Shown: positions 1-8,779 of the stretch, piece by piece
Layout: each line of letters starts with the position of its first letter
Position numbering within the stretch: the first letter of the stretch is position 1
NCBI RefSeq assembly: GCF_965228935.1
Contig: NZ_OZ245846.1
Span: 2,046,001 to 2,110,000 of the forward strand
Direction: 5' to 3'
Source: Ulvibacterium sp965228935
Lineage (GTDB): Bacteria; Bacteroidota; Bacteroidia; Flavobacteriales; Flavobacteriaceae
Length of the DNA stretch: 64,000 bases
The notes under the pieces: model-generated
What the model was told of the DNA's origin: nothing
Database searches by the model: none
What the model saw: the letters and a program-made list of their open reading frames with translations, nothing else
Program-made: the position numbers and the translations under genes

Positions 1-2
1 TT

Positions 3-1049
3 TCGGTCGTACGGTTTGGTAAAAGGCCCAAAAATGTTCTTTTAAGTATAATGCTGGCCACGGCCTTGGCTTCCATGGTCATGTCCAATACCGCTACTAC
101 GGCCATGATGATTGTTTCCATTTCCCCCTTATTGAATACCTTGGATACCAAGGAACCCTTTGTTAAAGCCCTCTTATTGGGAATACCGGCGGCCGCGGCA
201 ATAGGTGGAATGGGTACGGTAATCGGTTCTCCACCCAATGCCATCGCCGTGGATGCGATAAATACAATGAAAGGACTCCCCTTTAAGGTCGGTTTTTTGG
301 AATGGATGTTGTTCGGTGTTCCGGTTTCGTTGTTGCTGGTATTTATAGTATGGTACATTTTGACCCATGTCTACAAATCCGGTTTAAAGGAATTGAATAT
401 GGATTTTCTAGAACCCAAGGAAAAACCGGATGCCGATGAGTTGATGCGGATAGAGGAACGCAAGTCTCAACGGCGTATTGTGCTTGGGGTAATGTTATTG
501 ACCATTTTTCTGTGGCTGACGGGGAACATCCATGGTATTTCCCCGGCCATGGTTTCCGGCTTGCCCATCTTGGTATTTACCATGTTGAGTATTACGACCG
601 GGGATGATGTACGGACAATTCCTTGGGATACCCTAATGTTGGTGGCCGGAGGACTCTCTCTCGGCCTTTCCATTCAACAAACAGGCTTGGGAGAGTATTT
701 TGTTGGGAAAATGGAAAATGTGGAATTGGGCTTTTGGATATTGGTACTCGTTTTTGCATTTATTACGGTACTGTTTTCCAATATCATGAGCAATACGGCC
801 ACGGCCACTATTCTGATTCCCATCGCCAGTATATGGTCGGTATCCAATCCCATGGTATTACCTCTGGTGATTGGTCTCAGTGCTTCCTGTGCCCTGTTTC
901 TTCCTGTATCCACCCCGCCAAACGCCATTGCCTTTAGTACAGGGAAGCTGTCCCAAGCAGACTTTAGGCTTAATGGTTCAGTAGCCGGAATTTTGGGACC
1001 CTTGCTTATTATACTATGGGTCTACTGCTTGACTTGGTTCATGTCCTAA
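3..1049 (+). CDS. DASS (SLC13/CitT) family anion transporter, 5' truncated
   Basis: The frame is open to the window edge, so the N-terminal half is missing; about 348 codons remain. The family couples Na+ or another cation to uptake of sulfate or di/tricarboxylates across the inner membrane. Both hallmark Ser-Asn-Thr motifs are visible. Counted from the first ATG at 51 they are residues 12-14 (MSNTAT) and 247-249 (MSNTAT), each followed some way on by a Pro-rich turn (GSPPN 59-63; STPPN 287-291). This is the inverted-repeat substrate site of the fold. Several strongly hydrophobic segments follow. It ends 29 bp from the convergent msrA with no obvious terminator. Substrate cannot be told from sequence. 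Confidence 0.88.
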   Translation, partial: SVVRFGKRPKNVLLSIMLATALASMVMSNTATTAMMIVSISPLLNTLDTKEPFVKALLLGIPAAAAIGGMGTVIGSPPNAIAVDAINTMKGLPFKVGFLEWMLFGVPVSLLLVFIVWYILTHVYKSGLKELNMDFLEPKEKPDADELMRIEERKSQRRIVLGVMLLTIFLWLTGNIHGISPAMVSGLPILVFTMLSITTGDDVRTIPWDTLMLVAGGLSLGLSIQQTGLGEYFVGKMENVELGFWILVLVFAFITVLFSNIMSNTATATILIPIASIWSVSNPMVLPLVIGLSASCALFLPVSTPPNAIAFSTGKLSQADFRLNGSVAGILGPLLIILWVYCLTWFMS

Positions 1050-1078
1050 CCAGAAAATCGATATCTTCCTTTGATGGA

Positions 1079-1633
1079 CTACGATACGGAAACATCTTTT
1101 AATTTGTCCGCATGCATTTTTCGCAATTTTGCCAATTTAGGTGTAATCACGGCACTGCAATAGCCCTGGGATGAATTGTTGGCATAATAATCCTGATGAT
1201 ACTCCTCAGCCTCGTAAAAGATATCCAATGGACTGATTTCCGTAACAATAGGTTCGTCAAAATACGGAGCCACGTTCTCAATTACGGCTTCGGCGATTGC
1301 TTTTTGTTCCGCATTGTGGTAATAGATAACCGATCGGTATTGTGTGCCAATATCCGCCCCTTGACGATTTAAGGTTGTCGGATCATGGCTGGTCATAAAA
1401 ATGGTAAGAATATCGGTATACGAAATCTGGTTCTTATCAAAATGGATTTGTACCACTTCGGCATGTCCGGTCTTTCCCGAGCATACCTCGCGATAGGTAG
1501 GCTTGCCCGGAGCATTACCACCGCTATATCCTGAGACCACTTTTTCCACACCTTTTATTTGCCGAAAAACGGCCTCTACACACCAAAAACAACCACCACC
1601 AACAGTGGCCAGCCCTAAATTCATAGTATTCAT
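1079..1633 (-). CDS. msrA: peptide-methionine (S)-S-oxide reductase MsrA
   Basis: Repairs the S-epimer of methionine sulfoxide in proteins. The signature GGGCFWC lies at residues 12-18, with the nucleophile C15. A GYC motif near the C-terminus (C159) is a good candidate resolving cysteine, as in short single-domain MsrA proteins. At 184 aa the length fits a cytoplasmic single-domain enzyme, and no signal peptide is present. It lies 40 bp downstream of msrB on the same strand, so the two epimer-specific repair enzymes are probably co-transcribed. The ATG at 1633 is followed three codons later by a second ATG, so the start is uncertain by 9 bp. Confidence 0.96.
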   Translation of the reverse strand: MNTMNLGLATVGGGCFWCVEAVFRQIKGVEKVVSGYSGGNAPGKPTYREVCSGKTGHAEVVQIHFDKNQISYTDILTIFMTSHDPTTLNRQGADIGTQYRSVIYYHNAEQKAIAEAVIENVAPYFDEPIVTEISPLDIFYEAEEYHQDYYANNSSQGYCSAVITPKLAKLRKMHADKLKDVSVS

Positions 1634-1673
1634 ATTTTCAATTCAATTTTAATTTTATCAACTGCCAACTAAT

Positions 1674-2153
1674 TTAATCCTCTATTTCTTCCATTTTCGA
1701 ATCACTTTCCTGTTTCTGCAATTGCATAGATTCGGAATTGATACAATACCGCAATCCACTAGGTTCCGGTCCGTCCGGGAAAACATGCCCCAGATGGGCA
1801 TCACAGGTATTGCACATCACCTCCATACGAATCATCCCAAAAGAGGAATCCTTTTCGTATTTAATGGTATTTTCCTTAATGGGCTGGGTAAAACTGGGCC
1901 AACCCGTACCGGAATCGAACTTTATGGTGGAGTCAAAAAGCGGCGTGCCACAGCAGATGCAGTTGTACTTCCCTGCTTCGTAAATACTGCACAGTGCTCC
2001 GGTATGTGGAGCTTCGGTTCCTTTTTTTCGGGTAATCCTAAATTGCTCCGGGCTTAGTAGTTCCCTCCATTCGGACTCGGTCTTTTCGACCCTTCGATCC
2101 GGTTTTGGGTTTCCTTTTGTACTAAAATGTATGATATCTTTCCAGCTCAGCAT
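1674..2153 (-). CDS. msrB: peptide-methionine (R)-S-oxide reductase MsrB
   Basis: Reduces the R-epimer of protein methionine sulfoxide. The catalytic cysteine is C137 in RYCINS. The structural zinc site is formed by C65-x2-C68 and C114-x2-C117, and GTGWPSF (82-88) is the conserved substrate loop. C55 is a possible recycling cysteine. The 159 aa protein has no signal peptide, and its C-terminal tail is acidic and low in complexity. It is first in a probable msrB-msrA operon, divergent from the nuclease gene. No clear TAnnTTTG box was found upstream on this strand. Confidence 0.95.
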   Translation of the reverse strand: MLSWKDIIHFSTKGNPKPDRRVEKTESEWRELLSPEQFRITRKKGTEAPHTGALCSIYEAGKYNCICCGTPLFDSTIKFDSGTGWPSFTQPIKENTIKYEKDSSFGMIRMEVMCNTCDAHLGHVFPDGPEPSGLRYCINSESMQLQKQESDSKMEEIED

Positions 2154-2271
2154 TTTTAGTTATCTATTTGAAAAATCTATTAAAAACTTCAATACAAGTT
2201 ACACATAACCGACTGAAGAAATAAATTGTTTTAGTCGATTTTTTAAACGAATACTTACAGGTACGGGACTA

Positions 2272-2301
2272 TTGGAAAGTAATGGGATTGCGTTAAATTT
2301 G
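2272..2301 (+). promoter_or_regulatory. Bacteroidetes-type promoter of the nuclease gene
   Basis: TTG (2272-2274), 19 bp spacer, then TAAATTTG (2294-2301) matches the Bacteroidetes housekeeping consensus TTG-N19-TAnnTTTG. The -7 box ends only 4 bp before the ATG at 2306, so initiation would fall at or just inside that codon. This implies a leaderless mRNA, or use of the ATG at 2339. Confidence 0.6.
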
Positions 2302-2305
2302 GCGC

Positions 2306-3127
2306 ATGTTTCAAGCAAATTCCAGAAGCAAGGATAGGATGATATACACCGTTCTTATCTTGATTTGTATCATTGGTTTTTGGGTCTTTGAGAATTTTTA
2401 TATCCCGGACACCTATTCCACTAAGGAAGGCAAGGGACTTAAGACCCCAATTCCCAATATCTATCTTCCGAGCTCTACAACAGGTGTTCTTATAGATCAC
2501 AATCACTTTACGTTGTCCTATAACGAACCTTTTGAACAGGCCGAATGGGTAGCCTATATCTTAAAAAGGGAACATCTTACCCAAGATGATCGAAAGCGAC
2601 CCTATTTTATCGAGGATCCAAAAATAAGGACCAAATCCGCAGATTGGCGAAATTACAAAGGATCCGGTTATGATCGTGGCCATTTGTGTCCTGCCGGAGA
2701 TCGTAGGTTTTCGGAGCAGGCATATAACGAGACCTTTTATACCAGTAATATTAGTCCACAGGATCGGGACTTTAATGCCGGTATATGGAACCGATTGGAA
2801 ATACAGGTGCGCCAATGGTCAAAAAGATATGGAGCAGTATTTGTAGTGACCGGGGGCGTTCTTGAAGATGGACTTTTGGAAATAGGGGAGGAAGATGTTG
2901 ATGTTCCTAAAGCGTATTACAAGATCGTTGCAAGGGGCGATGCTGAAAATTTAAAGGTAATAGCCTTTTTGATGCCCGCGAAGGAGACTAATGAGCCGCT
3001 TAAGAGATTTGTCGTTTCGGTCGATGAGATAGAGCAAAGGACGCGAATTGATTTTTTCGAGCAACTTGAAGCCAATAAGGAAATGACCTTGGAAAAAAAG
3101 ATTGAAACAAAGGATTGGAAGTTTTAG
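2306..3127 (+). CDS. membrane-anchored DNA/RNA non-specific endonuclease (DRGH/NUC1 family)
   Basis: Belongs to the beta-beta-alpha-metal nucleases of the Serratia nuclease/EndoG type. The signature DRGH is at residues 123-126, giving H126 as general base. The metal-ligand region FNAGIWNRLE places the ligand Asn at N157. A hydrophobic stretch at about residues 13-29 is a signal anchor, so the enzyme should act outside the cytoplasm, for example on extracellular DNA. The start is ambiguous: ATG 2306 lies 4 bp after the -7 box, whereas ATG 2339 (residue 12) gives a cleaner anchor. It ends 6 bp from the convergent rodA. Confidence 0.9.
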   Translation: MFQANSRSKDRMIYTVLILICIIGFWVFENFYIPDTYSTKEGKGLKTPIPNIYLPSSTTGVLIDHNHFTLSYNEPFEQAEWVAYILKREHLTQDDRKRPYFIEDPKIRTKSADWRNYKGSGYDRGHLCPAGDRRFSEQAYNETFYTSNISPQDRDFNAGIWNRLEIQVRQWSKRYGAVFVVTGGVLEDGLLEIGEEDVDVPKAYYKIVARGDAENLKVIAFLMPAKETNEPLKRFVVSVDEIEQRTRIDFFEQLEANKEMTLEKKIETKDWKF

Positions 3128-3133
3128 ACAAAG

Positions 3134-4417
3134 TCAAAATTCTTCTTTTAACCTATTGGTATCCAACTTTAAGAAGATGAACAGCAGGGCGGTGAAGAAC
3201 AGGAGCCCGGAGCCTCCGTAGCTAAAGAAGGGTAGGGGGATCCCTATGGTAGGCAGTACCCCAATGACCATTCCCACATTAATGAAGTAATGGATCAAAA
3301 GGATGGAGATTACCCCGTAACCATACATACGGCTAAAATCGCTTTTCTGGCGTTCCGCTAAAAAAACCAATCGCAAAAACAATACGGTAAAAAGGATAAC
3401 GACGGTTGTGGTTCCTACAAAACCCCATTCCTCACCGACCGTACTAAAGATATAATCCGTATGCTGTTCGGGGACAAAATCGCCCTTGGTACGCGTACCC
3501 TCCAAAAATCCCTTTCCGAAGAACCCTCCGGATTCGATAGCCTTTTCGGATTGATAGGAATTATAGCCAATAGTCTTCCGGATCTGTTCCAATTTATTTG
3601 GATCTTTTTCCAAACGAAGCCAAAGGCTAAACCTATCCCTATGGCGTTGTTCAAAAACGTTGTTGAAAACAAAATTTACGGAAAGCGAAAACAATAGGGC
3701 CGCTATGGCAATTGAAATAAGAGGTAAAATCGGGATTTTGGATCTCTTCTTTTTAAGTAAAAAGAAAAGCAATATCAGTAACACGGTAGCTATGCTGACC
3801 CAGACCGTTCCGAACATAAGGGTCGTTACAAAGACCAGCACTACCAAAAATCCTATACCTAAATAGTATAAGGGCAACCCTTCCCTAAAGATTACAAAGA
3901 CCAGTGAAAAGAATACCAACGCACTTCCCGGATCAGGCTGTGGGATGATTAGAATTGCGGGTATAAGAATAATCAGAAAGGCATACAATTGATCCTTGCC
4001 CCTTTTAATATCGGTCTGTATATCACTTAGGTATTTGGCCAATGCCAATGCCGTGGCCACTTTGGCAAGTTCGGAAGGCTGTAGGTTAAAAAAACCGAGA
4101 TCATACCAAGAAGTGGCTCCTGCAATAGTCTTTCCAAATATGAAAAGACCTAAAAGTAAGATCAGGGACGCTATATAGAAAACACTGGAGAAACGTTCAT
4201 AAAAGCTAGTTTCCATGGCCAAAATAATCACTATGGAAACCAGACTTGCCCCTATAAAAAAAAGCTGTTTTCCATGTAGTGTGCCAAAATTGAAAATAGA
4301 TAGCTCCACCTCCGTGAATGTGCTGGAATAAATGTTTACCCAACCTATGAGCACCAATGCGATGTAAATGAAAACAGTAAGCCAGTCGATTCGTTTTAGG
4401 ACACTTCTACCAGACAT
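3134..4417 (-). CDS. rodA: rod-shape-determining protein RodA (SEDS glycosyltransferase)
   Basis: Polytopic SEDS-family peptidoglycan polymerase that works with its cognate class B PBP in lateral wall synthesis. At 427 aa with about ten hydrophobic segments it fits RodA/FtsW. The C-terminal region ends in the typical LPFFSYGGSG motif, and a GEEWGF loop lies upstream of it. Its start overlaps the end of the PBP2 gene by 11 bp, indicating translational coupling in an mreBCD-mrdA-rodA operon. Linkage to mreBCD and PBP2 rather than to division genes favours RodA over FtsW. Confidence 0.95.
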   Translation of the reverse strand: MSGRSVLKRIDWLTVFIYIALVLIGWVNIYSSTFTEVELSIFNFGTLHGKQLFFIGASLVSIVIILAMETSFYERFSSVFYIASLILLLGLFIFGKTIAGATSWYDLGFFNLQPSELAKVATALALAKYLSDIQTDIKRGKDQLYAFLIILIPAILIIPQPDPGSALVFFSLVFVIFREGLPLYYLGIGFLVVLVFVTTLMFGTVWVSIATVLLILLFFLLKKKRSKIPILPLISIAIAALLFSLSVNFVFNNVFEQRHRDRFSLWLRLEKDPNKLEQIRKTIGYNSYQSEKAIESGGFFGKGFLEGTRTKGDFVPEQHTDYIFSTVGEEWGFVGTTTVVILFTVLFLRLVFLAERQKSDFSRMYGYGVISILLIHYFINVGMVIGVLPTIGIPLPFFSYGGSGLLFFTALLFIFLKLDTNRLKEEF

Positions 4418-6275
4418 ACTCGTTTATCTTGAACTCCTCCCCGCTAAACGGTTTGGCATACTCATGCTCCAAGGTTTTTTCCAGCATTCTTTTTTCGAGA
4501 TCCTTTCGTGTGATTTCCCTCTTCAAGTATTTTTCTATCATCAGGGAAGCAATGTGTCCTGCATAGCGCGAACCGTAATAGCCATTTTCAATGTAAACGG
4601 AAATAGCTATTTTGGGATTGTCTACTGGGGCAAAAGCCACAAAAACCGAATGATCGGTTAGTTGCGTCTTTACACTGTCTATGATGGTAAAGTTTTCCAC
4701 GGTTCCAGTCTTGCCCGCAATTTCTATGTCCGGAATCTGTACCCAACGGGCCGTACCCTTTTTGTAAACATCGGCCATTCCTTGGATTATCGGTTCAAAA
4801 TGTTTTCGATCAATGGTAGTGAGTTTGGGTTCCGTGTATTTGGGATTGCTAATGTCCTTGCCTTCAATTTTTTTGAGGACATGTGGGGTATAATAATGTC
4901 CCCTATTGGCTATGGCAGCGGTCATATTGGCTAATTGTATTGGGGTCACCACCACTTCTCCCTGACCTATGGAATTGGAGATAATGGTGGAGGAGGCCCA
5001 TCGATTATCACCATACCACTTATCATAGAATTTCTTGCCTGGAATCCTTCCTGGACGACCTGTGGGAAGGTCGTAGCCCAAATATCCCCCCAATCCAAAA
5101 CTTTTTATATGCTTTTCCCATACGTCCATACCTTCGTCCGTGGTATTGAAATTATCGTATATCCTTCGAAACGTACTGGCAAAATAGGCATTACAGGATT
5201 TGTAAATACCGCTGTTCATATTTCGGGTTCCACCCCCGCAATGGCAACCTCTTTTTCTACCCCCGACGAAAAAACCGCCATAGCAAGTAACCGTGGTGCT
5301 CGGGGAAACAACACCTTCTTGCAAGGCGACCAGGGCATTTAAAGTTTTAAATGGGGATCCAGGAGATTGCTCGGCCAGAATAGCTCTATTGAACAAGGGT
5401 TTCGGGATACTGTCGTTGGAAAGCTTGTTATAATTTTTTGAGCGCTCCCTGCCTACCAAAAGTGAAGGATTATAGGTAGGGCCTGAGATTAGGGAGAGAA
5501 TCTCGCCTGAAGCGGGTTCAATGGCAACAACGCCACCTCTCTTACCATGCATCAAACGTTCCCCGTACTCTTGAAGCTCCTTATCCAGGGTTATGTGTAT
5601 TTCCTTTCCTTGTTCCGGAAGTGTATCCAAAATACCGTCCTTGTAGGGGCCAATATCGCGGTTAAAGCGATCTTTTTGGATATACTGCACGCCCTTTCTT
5701 CCCCTAAGGATATCCTCATATTGCTTTTCCACCCCGGTACGCCCCGTAAGTTCTCCCTGTATATAGTAAGGGTTTGCCGCCAAATCCCTTTCGTTTACCT
5801 CACTAATATAGCCCAGGACACTGGCCGCACCAGGCGTGTCATAGTACCGTAAGGAACGTTTCTGTATATAAAACCCTTCATAACGACGCATTTTTTCCTG
5901 CAAGCGGGCATAGTCTTCCTTGGAAAGCTGGGGAACCAATACGGAAGGTAATCTTGGTGAGTAGATACGGGCCTTTCTCAATTCCTTCTTAAATTTCGCC
6001 TTGTCAATGCCCAAGAGATTACAGAATTCCAAGGTATCCAGGGGCTTTACCTCGCGTGGAATGACCATTACATCATATGCCGGATCATTACCGACCAACA
6101 GTTTGCCGTTTCGATCATAGATATAACCTCTTTCCGGATAATCATAGATTCGCTTAATGGCGGGATCTTCCAGTACCTGATCAGGAGAAAAACTGAATAT
6201 CTGCAAATAAGAAAGTCTTCCAATAAAGGTTATTCCGATAATTACGATAATAGATGATAGCAGAATCTTTCTCAT
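4407..6275 (-). CDS. mrdA: penicillin-binding protein 2 (class B transpeptidase)
   Basis: Transpeptidase of the elongation complex, partner of RodA. A single N-terminal transmembrane segment (about 4-20) is followed by the PBP dimerisation/pedestal domain and the transpeptidase domain. Active-site motifs are SxxK at S307-K310 (GSPFK), SxN at 360-362 (SCN) and KTG at 522-524. Several cysteines cluster around 331-361 (CYGGF, CHCGG, SCN), unusual for a periplasmic transpeptidase of this length. At 622 aa it is normal size. It overlaps mreD by 4 bp and rodA by 11 bp. Confidence 0.95.
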   Translation of the reverse strand: MRKILLSSIIVIIGITFIGRLSYLQIFSFSPDQVLEDPAIKRIYDYPERGYIYDRNGKLLVGNDPAYDVMVIPREVKPLDTLEFCNLLGIDKAKFKKELRKARIYSPRLPSVLVPQLSKEDYARLQEKMRRYEGFYIQKRSLRYYDTPGAASVLGYISEVNERDLAANPYYIQGELTGRTGVEKQYEDILRGRKGVQYIQKDRFNRDIGPYKDGILDTLPEQGKEIHITLDKELQEYGERLMHGKRGGVVAIEPASGEILSLISGPTYNPSLLVGRERSKNYNKLSNDSIPKPLFNRAILAEQSPGSPFKTLNALVALQEGVVSPSTTVTCYGGFFVGGRKRGCHCGGGTRNMNSGIYKSCNAYFASTFRRIYDNFNTTDEGMDVWEKHIKSFGLGGYLGYDLPTGRPGRIPGKKFYDKWYGDNRWASSTIISNSIGQGEVVVTPIQLANMTAAIANRGHYYTPHVLKKIEGKDISNPKYTEPKLTTIDRKHFEPIIQGMADVYKKGTARWVQIPDIEIAGKTGTVENFTIIDSVKTQLTDHSVFVAFAPVDNPKIAISVYIENGYYGSRYAGHIASLMIEKYLKREITRKDLEKRMLEKTLEHEYAKPFSGEEFKINEYVW

Positions 6276-6781
6276 TCCTTCCTAACGCTAAAAAGTGAAC
6301 TGAACAATAAACATAAAACCAAAGTAGACAACCCTATGGCGAGCACTTTTTTTAGAATCAACAGGATATTGGCCAAACTAAAGATTTCCAGTGCAAAGAA
6401 AACCATGTGGTGTACTATAATTAATAACGCCAAAAACGTTATTTGTTGTGCCTTGGTGGCATTTCCCAACCTAAAGCTCTGAAATTCATAATTGACCCCA
6501 AATACGAAGCGCATGATCGCAGGTCTTAGATAGGCAATGGTAACGGTTGAAGCTGCATGTATGGCCATAGTATCCGAAAAAAAATCGATACAAAATCCTA
6601 ATAAAAAGCTAAGACCGATAAAGACCGCACGGTTTTCCTTTATTGGATACCAATACAAAAATAATATATAGACCATAGGGTTGATGAACCCAAAGAAATT
6701 AAGCCGGTTAAATACCAATACCTGTACTAAGACCAGTAACGTAAAACGTACTACGTTTATAAAATAGGAACTACTGATCAT
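6272..6781 (-). CDS. mreD: rod-shape-determining protein MreD
   Basis: Small integral membrane protein of the elongasome, which scaffolds MreB/MreC with PBP2-RodA. The 169 aa sequence is almost entirely hydrophobic segments (five or six) separated by short loops such as YPIKENR, and has no catalytic motif. Identification rests on size, topology and position between mreC (11 bp overlap) and mrdA (4 bp overlap). MreD sequences are poorly conserved, so gene order carries most of the weight. Confidence 0.88.
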   Translation of the reverse strand: MISSSYFINVVRFTLLVLVQVLVFNRLNFFGFINPMVYILFLYWYPIKENRAVFIGLSFLLGFCIDFFSDTMAIHAASTVTIAYLRPAIMRFVFGVNYEFQSFRLGNATKAQQITFLALLIIVHHMVFFALEIFSLANILLILKKVLAIGLSTLVLCLLFSSLFSVRKE

Positions 6782-7592
6782 TTGTAACGGTATTGGATTC
6801 CAATTCCAGTATTTCGGGCCTATCGGTGTTATTTATGATATACACGTTTTTAATATTGGTCATATCATTGAACAAGGCAACATCTATATGGTAAAAACTG
6901 TTGGAAGTATCCAGATTAAATCTCTTTATGGTCCCTATGGGAATATTCTCCGGAAAAATACTGCTCATTGCCCCGGTTACGATGGTATCTCCTATGGTAA
7001 GGGGAACCAGCCGTGGGATGTCTACCAGTTGTACGGTACTATATTGTTTGGTATCCCAAACCAAAGAGCCAAAATGGTCCGTGTTCTTGATTTTGGCGTT
7101 GATGTTTGAATTCTCGTTTAAGATACTTTGGACCGTCGCGAACTTATTGGATACGTTTTCGACGATGCCTAAAATGCCCTTGGCTGTAATGACACCCATA
7201 TCCGGTTGTACGCTGTCCTTTTTACCCCTATTTATGGTGATGTAGTTTCTTGGATCTGAATAGCTGTTTTTAATGACCTTTCCCGAGAAGATGGTATATC
7301 TAATATTTGCGGAATCCAGCTCTACCGGGATGTTTACTTTTTTATTGAATAACAGGTCGCGCAACATTTTGTTCTCTTGCACCAATCGTTTGTTTTCCTG
7401 GGTCAATCCAAAATAGGAGGAAATACCGTGCGAAGTCTCGTAGATATTTCCGGTTATCCAATTGGACGAATTAAAGAATCGGGACTGGTGATAGGTATGC
7501 GACTGTACCGTAAACGCCAATGAAACAATCAGTAATAGGAAATAGAGCAGAAAATTTTTATTTCGTACAATGAAGTTGATTATCTGCTGCAT
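6771..7592 (-). CDS. mreC: rod-shape-determining protein MreC
   Basis: Bitopic inner-membrane protein whose periplasmic beta-domain binds PBP2 and activates the elongation machinery. It has an N-terminal transmembrane helix (about 10-28), then a short coiled-coil segment (ENKRLVQENKMLRDLL, about 65-82), then the beta-barrel domain containing the typical MGVITAKGILGIV stretch. At 273 aa it is the usual length. It follows mreB by 90 bp and overlaps mreD by 11 bp. Confidence 0.93.
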   Translation of the reverse strand: MQQIINFIVRNKNFLLYFLLLIVSLAFTVQSHTYHQSRFFNSSNWITGNIYETSHGISSYFGLTQENKRLVQENKMLRDLLFNKKVNIPVELDSANIRYTIFSGKVIKNSYSDPRNYITINRGKKDSVQPDMGVITAKGILGIVENVSNKFATVQSILNENSNINAKIKNTDHFGSLVWDTKQYSTVQLVDIPRLVPLTIGDTIVTGAMSSIFPENIPIGTIKRFNLDTSNSFYHIDVALFNDMTNIKNVYIINNTDRPEILELESNTVTNDQ

Positions 7593-7682
7593 TCACTTGA
7601 TAATTTTCTAAGATTCCAGAAAACAGTTTTAAAGGAAAATGGAAATGTCCAAAATACCAGGGAAGCCTTCTTATAGTTAGCT

Positions 7683-8711
7683 TTATTTGATTAGAATGCT
7701 TTTGTACCGTTCCAAGTTCTTTAATGCGATCCCAGTTCCCCGTACTACGGCCCTTAGGGGGTCTTCCGCGATATAGACCGGCAAATCCGTTTTCTGGGAA
7801 AGTCTTCTGTCCAGCCCACGTAACATGGATCCGCCACCGGCCAAATAAATGCCCGTGTTATAAATGTCTGCTGCCAGTTCAGGAGGAGTCTGGGATAGGG
7901 TCTCCATTACCGCATCCTCCACCCTCAGGATGGACTTGTCCAGTGCCTTGGCAATTTCACGATAGGAAATCTGAACCTGCTTGGGTTTTCCGGTCAACAA
8001 ATCCCGGCCTTGTACCGATTTTTCGTCAGGAGGGGTCTGAAGATCCTCCGTAGCGGAACCGATCTCGATTTTAATATTTTCCGCCGTACTTTCACCCACG
8101 TATAAATTATGCTGGGTACGCATGTAATAAATGATATCGTTGGTGAAAACATCACCTGCAATTTTGACCGATTTATCACAAACAATTCCGCCAAGGGCGA
8201 TTACGGCAATTTCGGTAGTTCCTCCCCCGATATCCACGATCATGTTCCCTTTGGGCTGCATAATGTCCAGACCGATACCTATGGCCGCTGCCATGGGTTC
8301 ATGGATTAAATATACTTCCTTGCCGTTTACACGTTCGGCGGACTCCTTTACGGCCCGCATTTCTACCTCGGTAATACCGGATGGGATACAAATGACCATT
8401 CGCAAGGCAGGAGGGAACCATTTCTTTTTCAATGCCGGGATGTTCTTTATGAACATATTGATCATCTTTTCGGAAGCATCGAAGTCCGCTATAACCCCAT
8501 CTTTTAAAGGCCGTATGGTCTTTATGTTCTCGTGGGTCTTGCCCTGCATCATATTGGCCTCTTTGCCTACAGCAATGATTTTCCCGGAAATACGATCTCT
8601 GGCAACGATAGAGGGACTGTCTACCACAACCTTGTCCGCATGGATAATGAGCGTATTCGCGGTACCCAGGTCTATGGCAATTTCCTCCGTCAAGAAATCA
8701 AAAAATCCCAT
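7683..8711 (-). CDS. mreB: rod-shape-determining protein MreB (bacterial actin)
   Basis: Actin-like ATPase that orients lateral cell-wall synthesis. The phosphate-1 motif DLGTANT is at residues 14-20, the phosphate-2 motif DIGGGTTE is in the middle, and a glycine-rich adenosine motif (LAGGGSML) lies near the C-terminus. At 342 aa it is full length, with a short amphipathic N-terminus (GFFDFL) suited to membrane binding. It heads the mreBCD-mrdA-rodA operon and lies 66 bp downstream of purH, with candidate -7 boxes in and next to that gap. Confidence 0.97.
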   Translation of the reverse strand: MGFFDFLTEEIAIDLGTANTLIIHADKVVVDSPSIVARDRISGKIIAVGKEANMMQGKTHENIKTIRPLKDGVIADFDASEKMINMFIKNIPALKKKWFPPALRMVICIPSGITEVEMRAVKESAERVNGKEVYLIHEPMAAAIGIGLDIMQPKGNMIVDIGGGTTEIAVIALGGIVCDKSVKIAGDVFTNDIIYYMRTQHNLYVGESTAENIKIEIGSATEDLQTPPDEKSVQGRDLLTGKPKQVQISYREIAKALDKSILRVEDAVMETLSQTPPELAADIYNTGIYLAGGGSMLRGLDRRLSQKTDLPVYIAEDPLRAVVRGTGIALKNLERYKSILIK

Positions 8712-8763
8712 ATTTTTCTAGTTTGGTTACGTTACAAGTTTGGTTGGGGGAGCATTTCATCGA

Positions 8764-8779
8764 CAAAAGTAACAAAATT
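8764..8779 (-). promoter_or_regulatory. candidate mreB promoter (-7 boxes)
   Basis: Two adjacent minus-strand matches to TAnnTTTG are present: TAATTTTG (8772-8779) and TACTTTTG (8764-8771). They lie about 52-60 nt upstream of the mreB ATG and directly at the purH stop codon. No good TTG was seen 19 bp further upstream of either, so only the -7 half is supported. Confidence 0.4.
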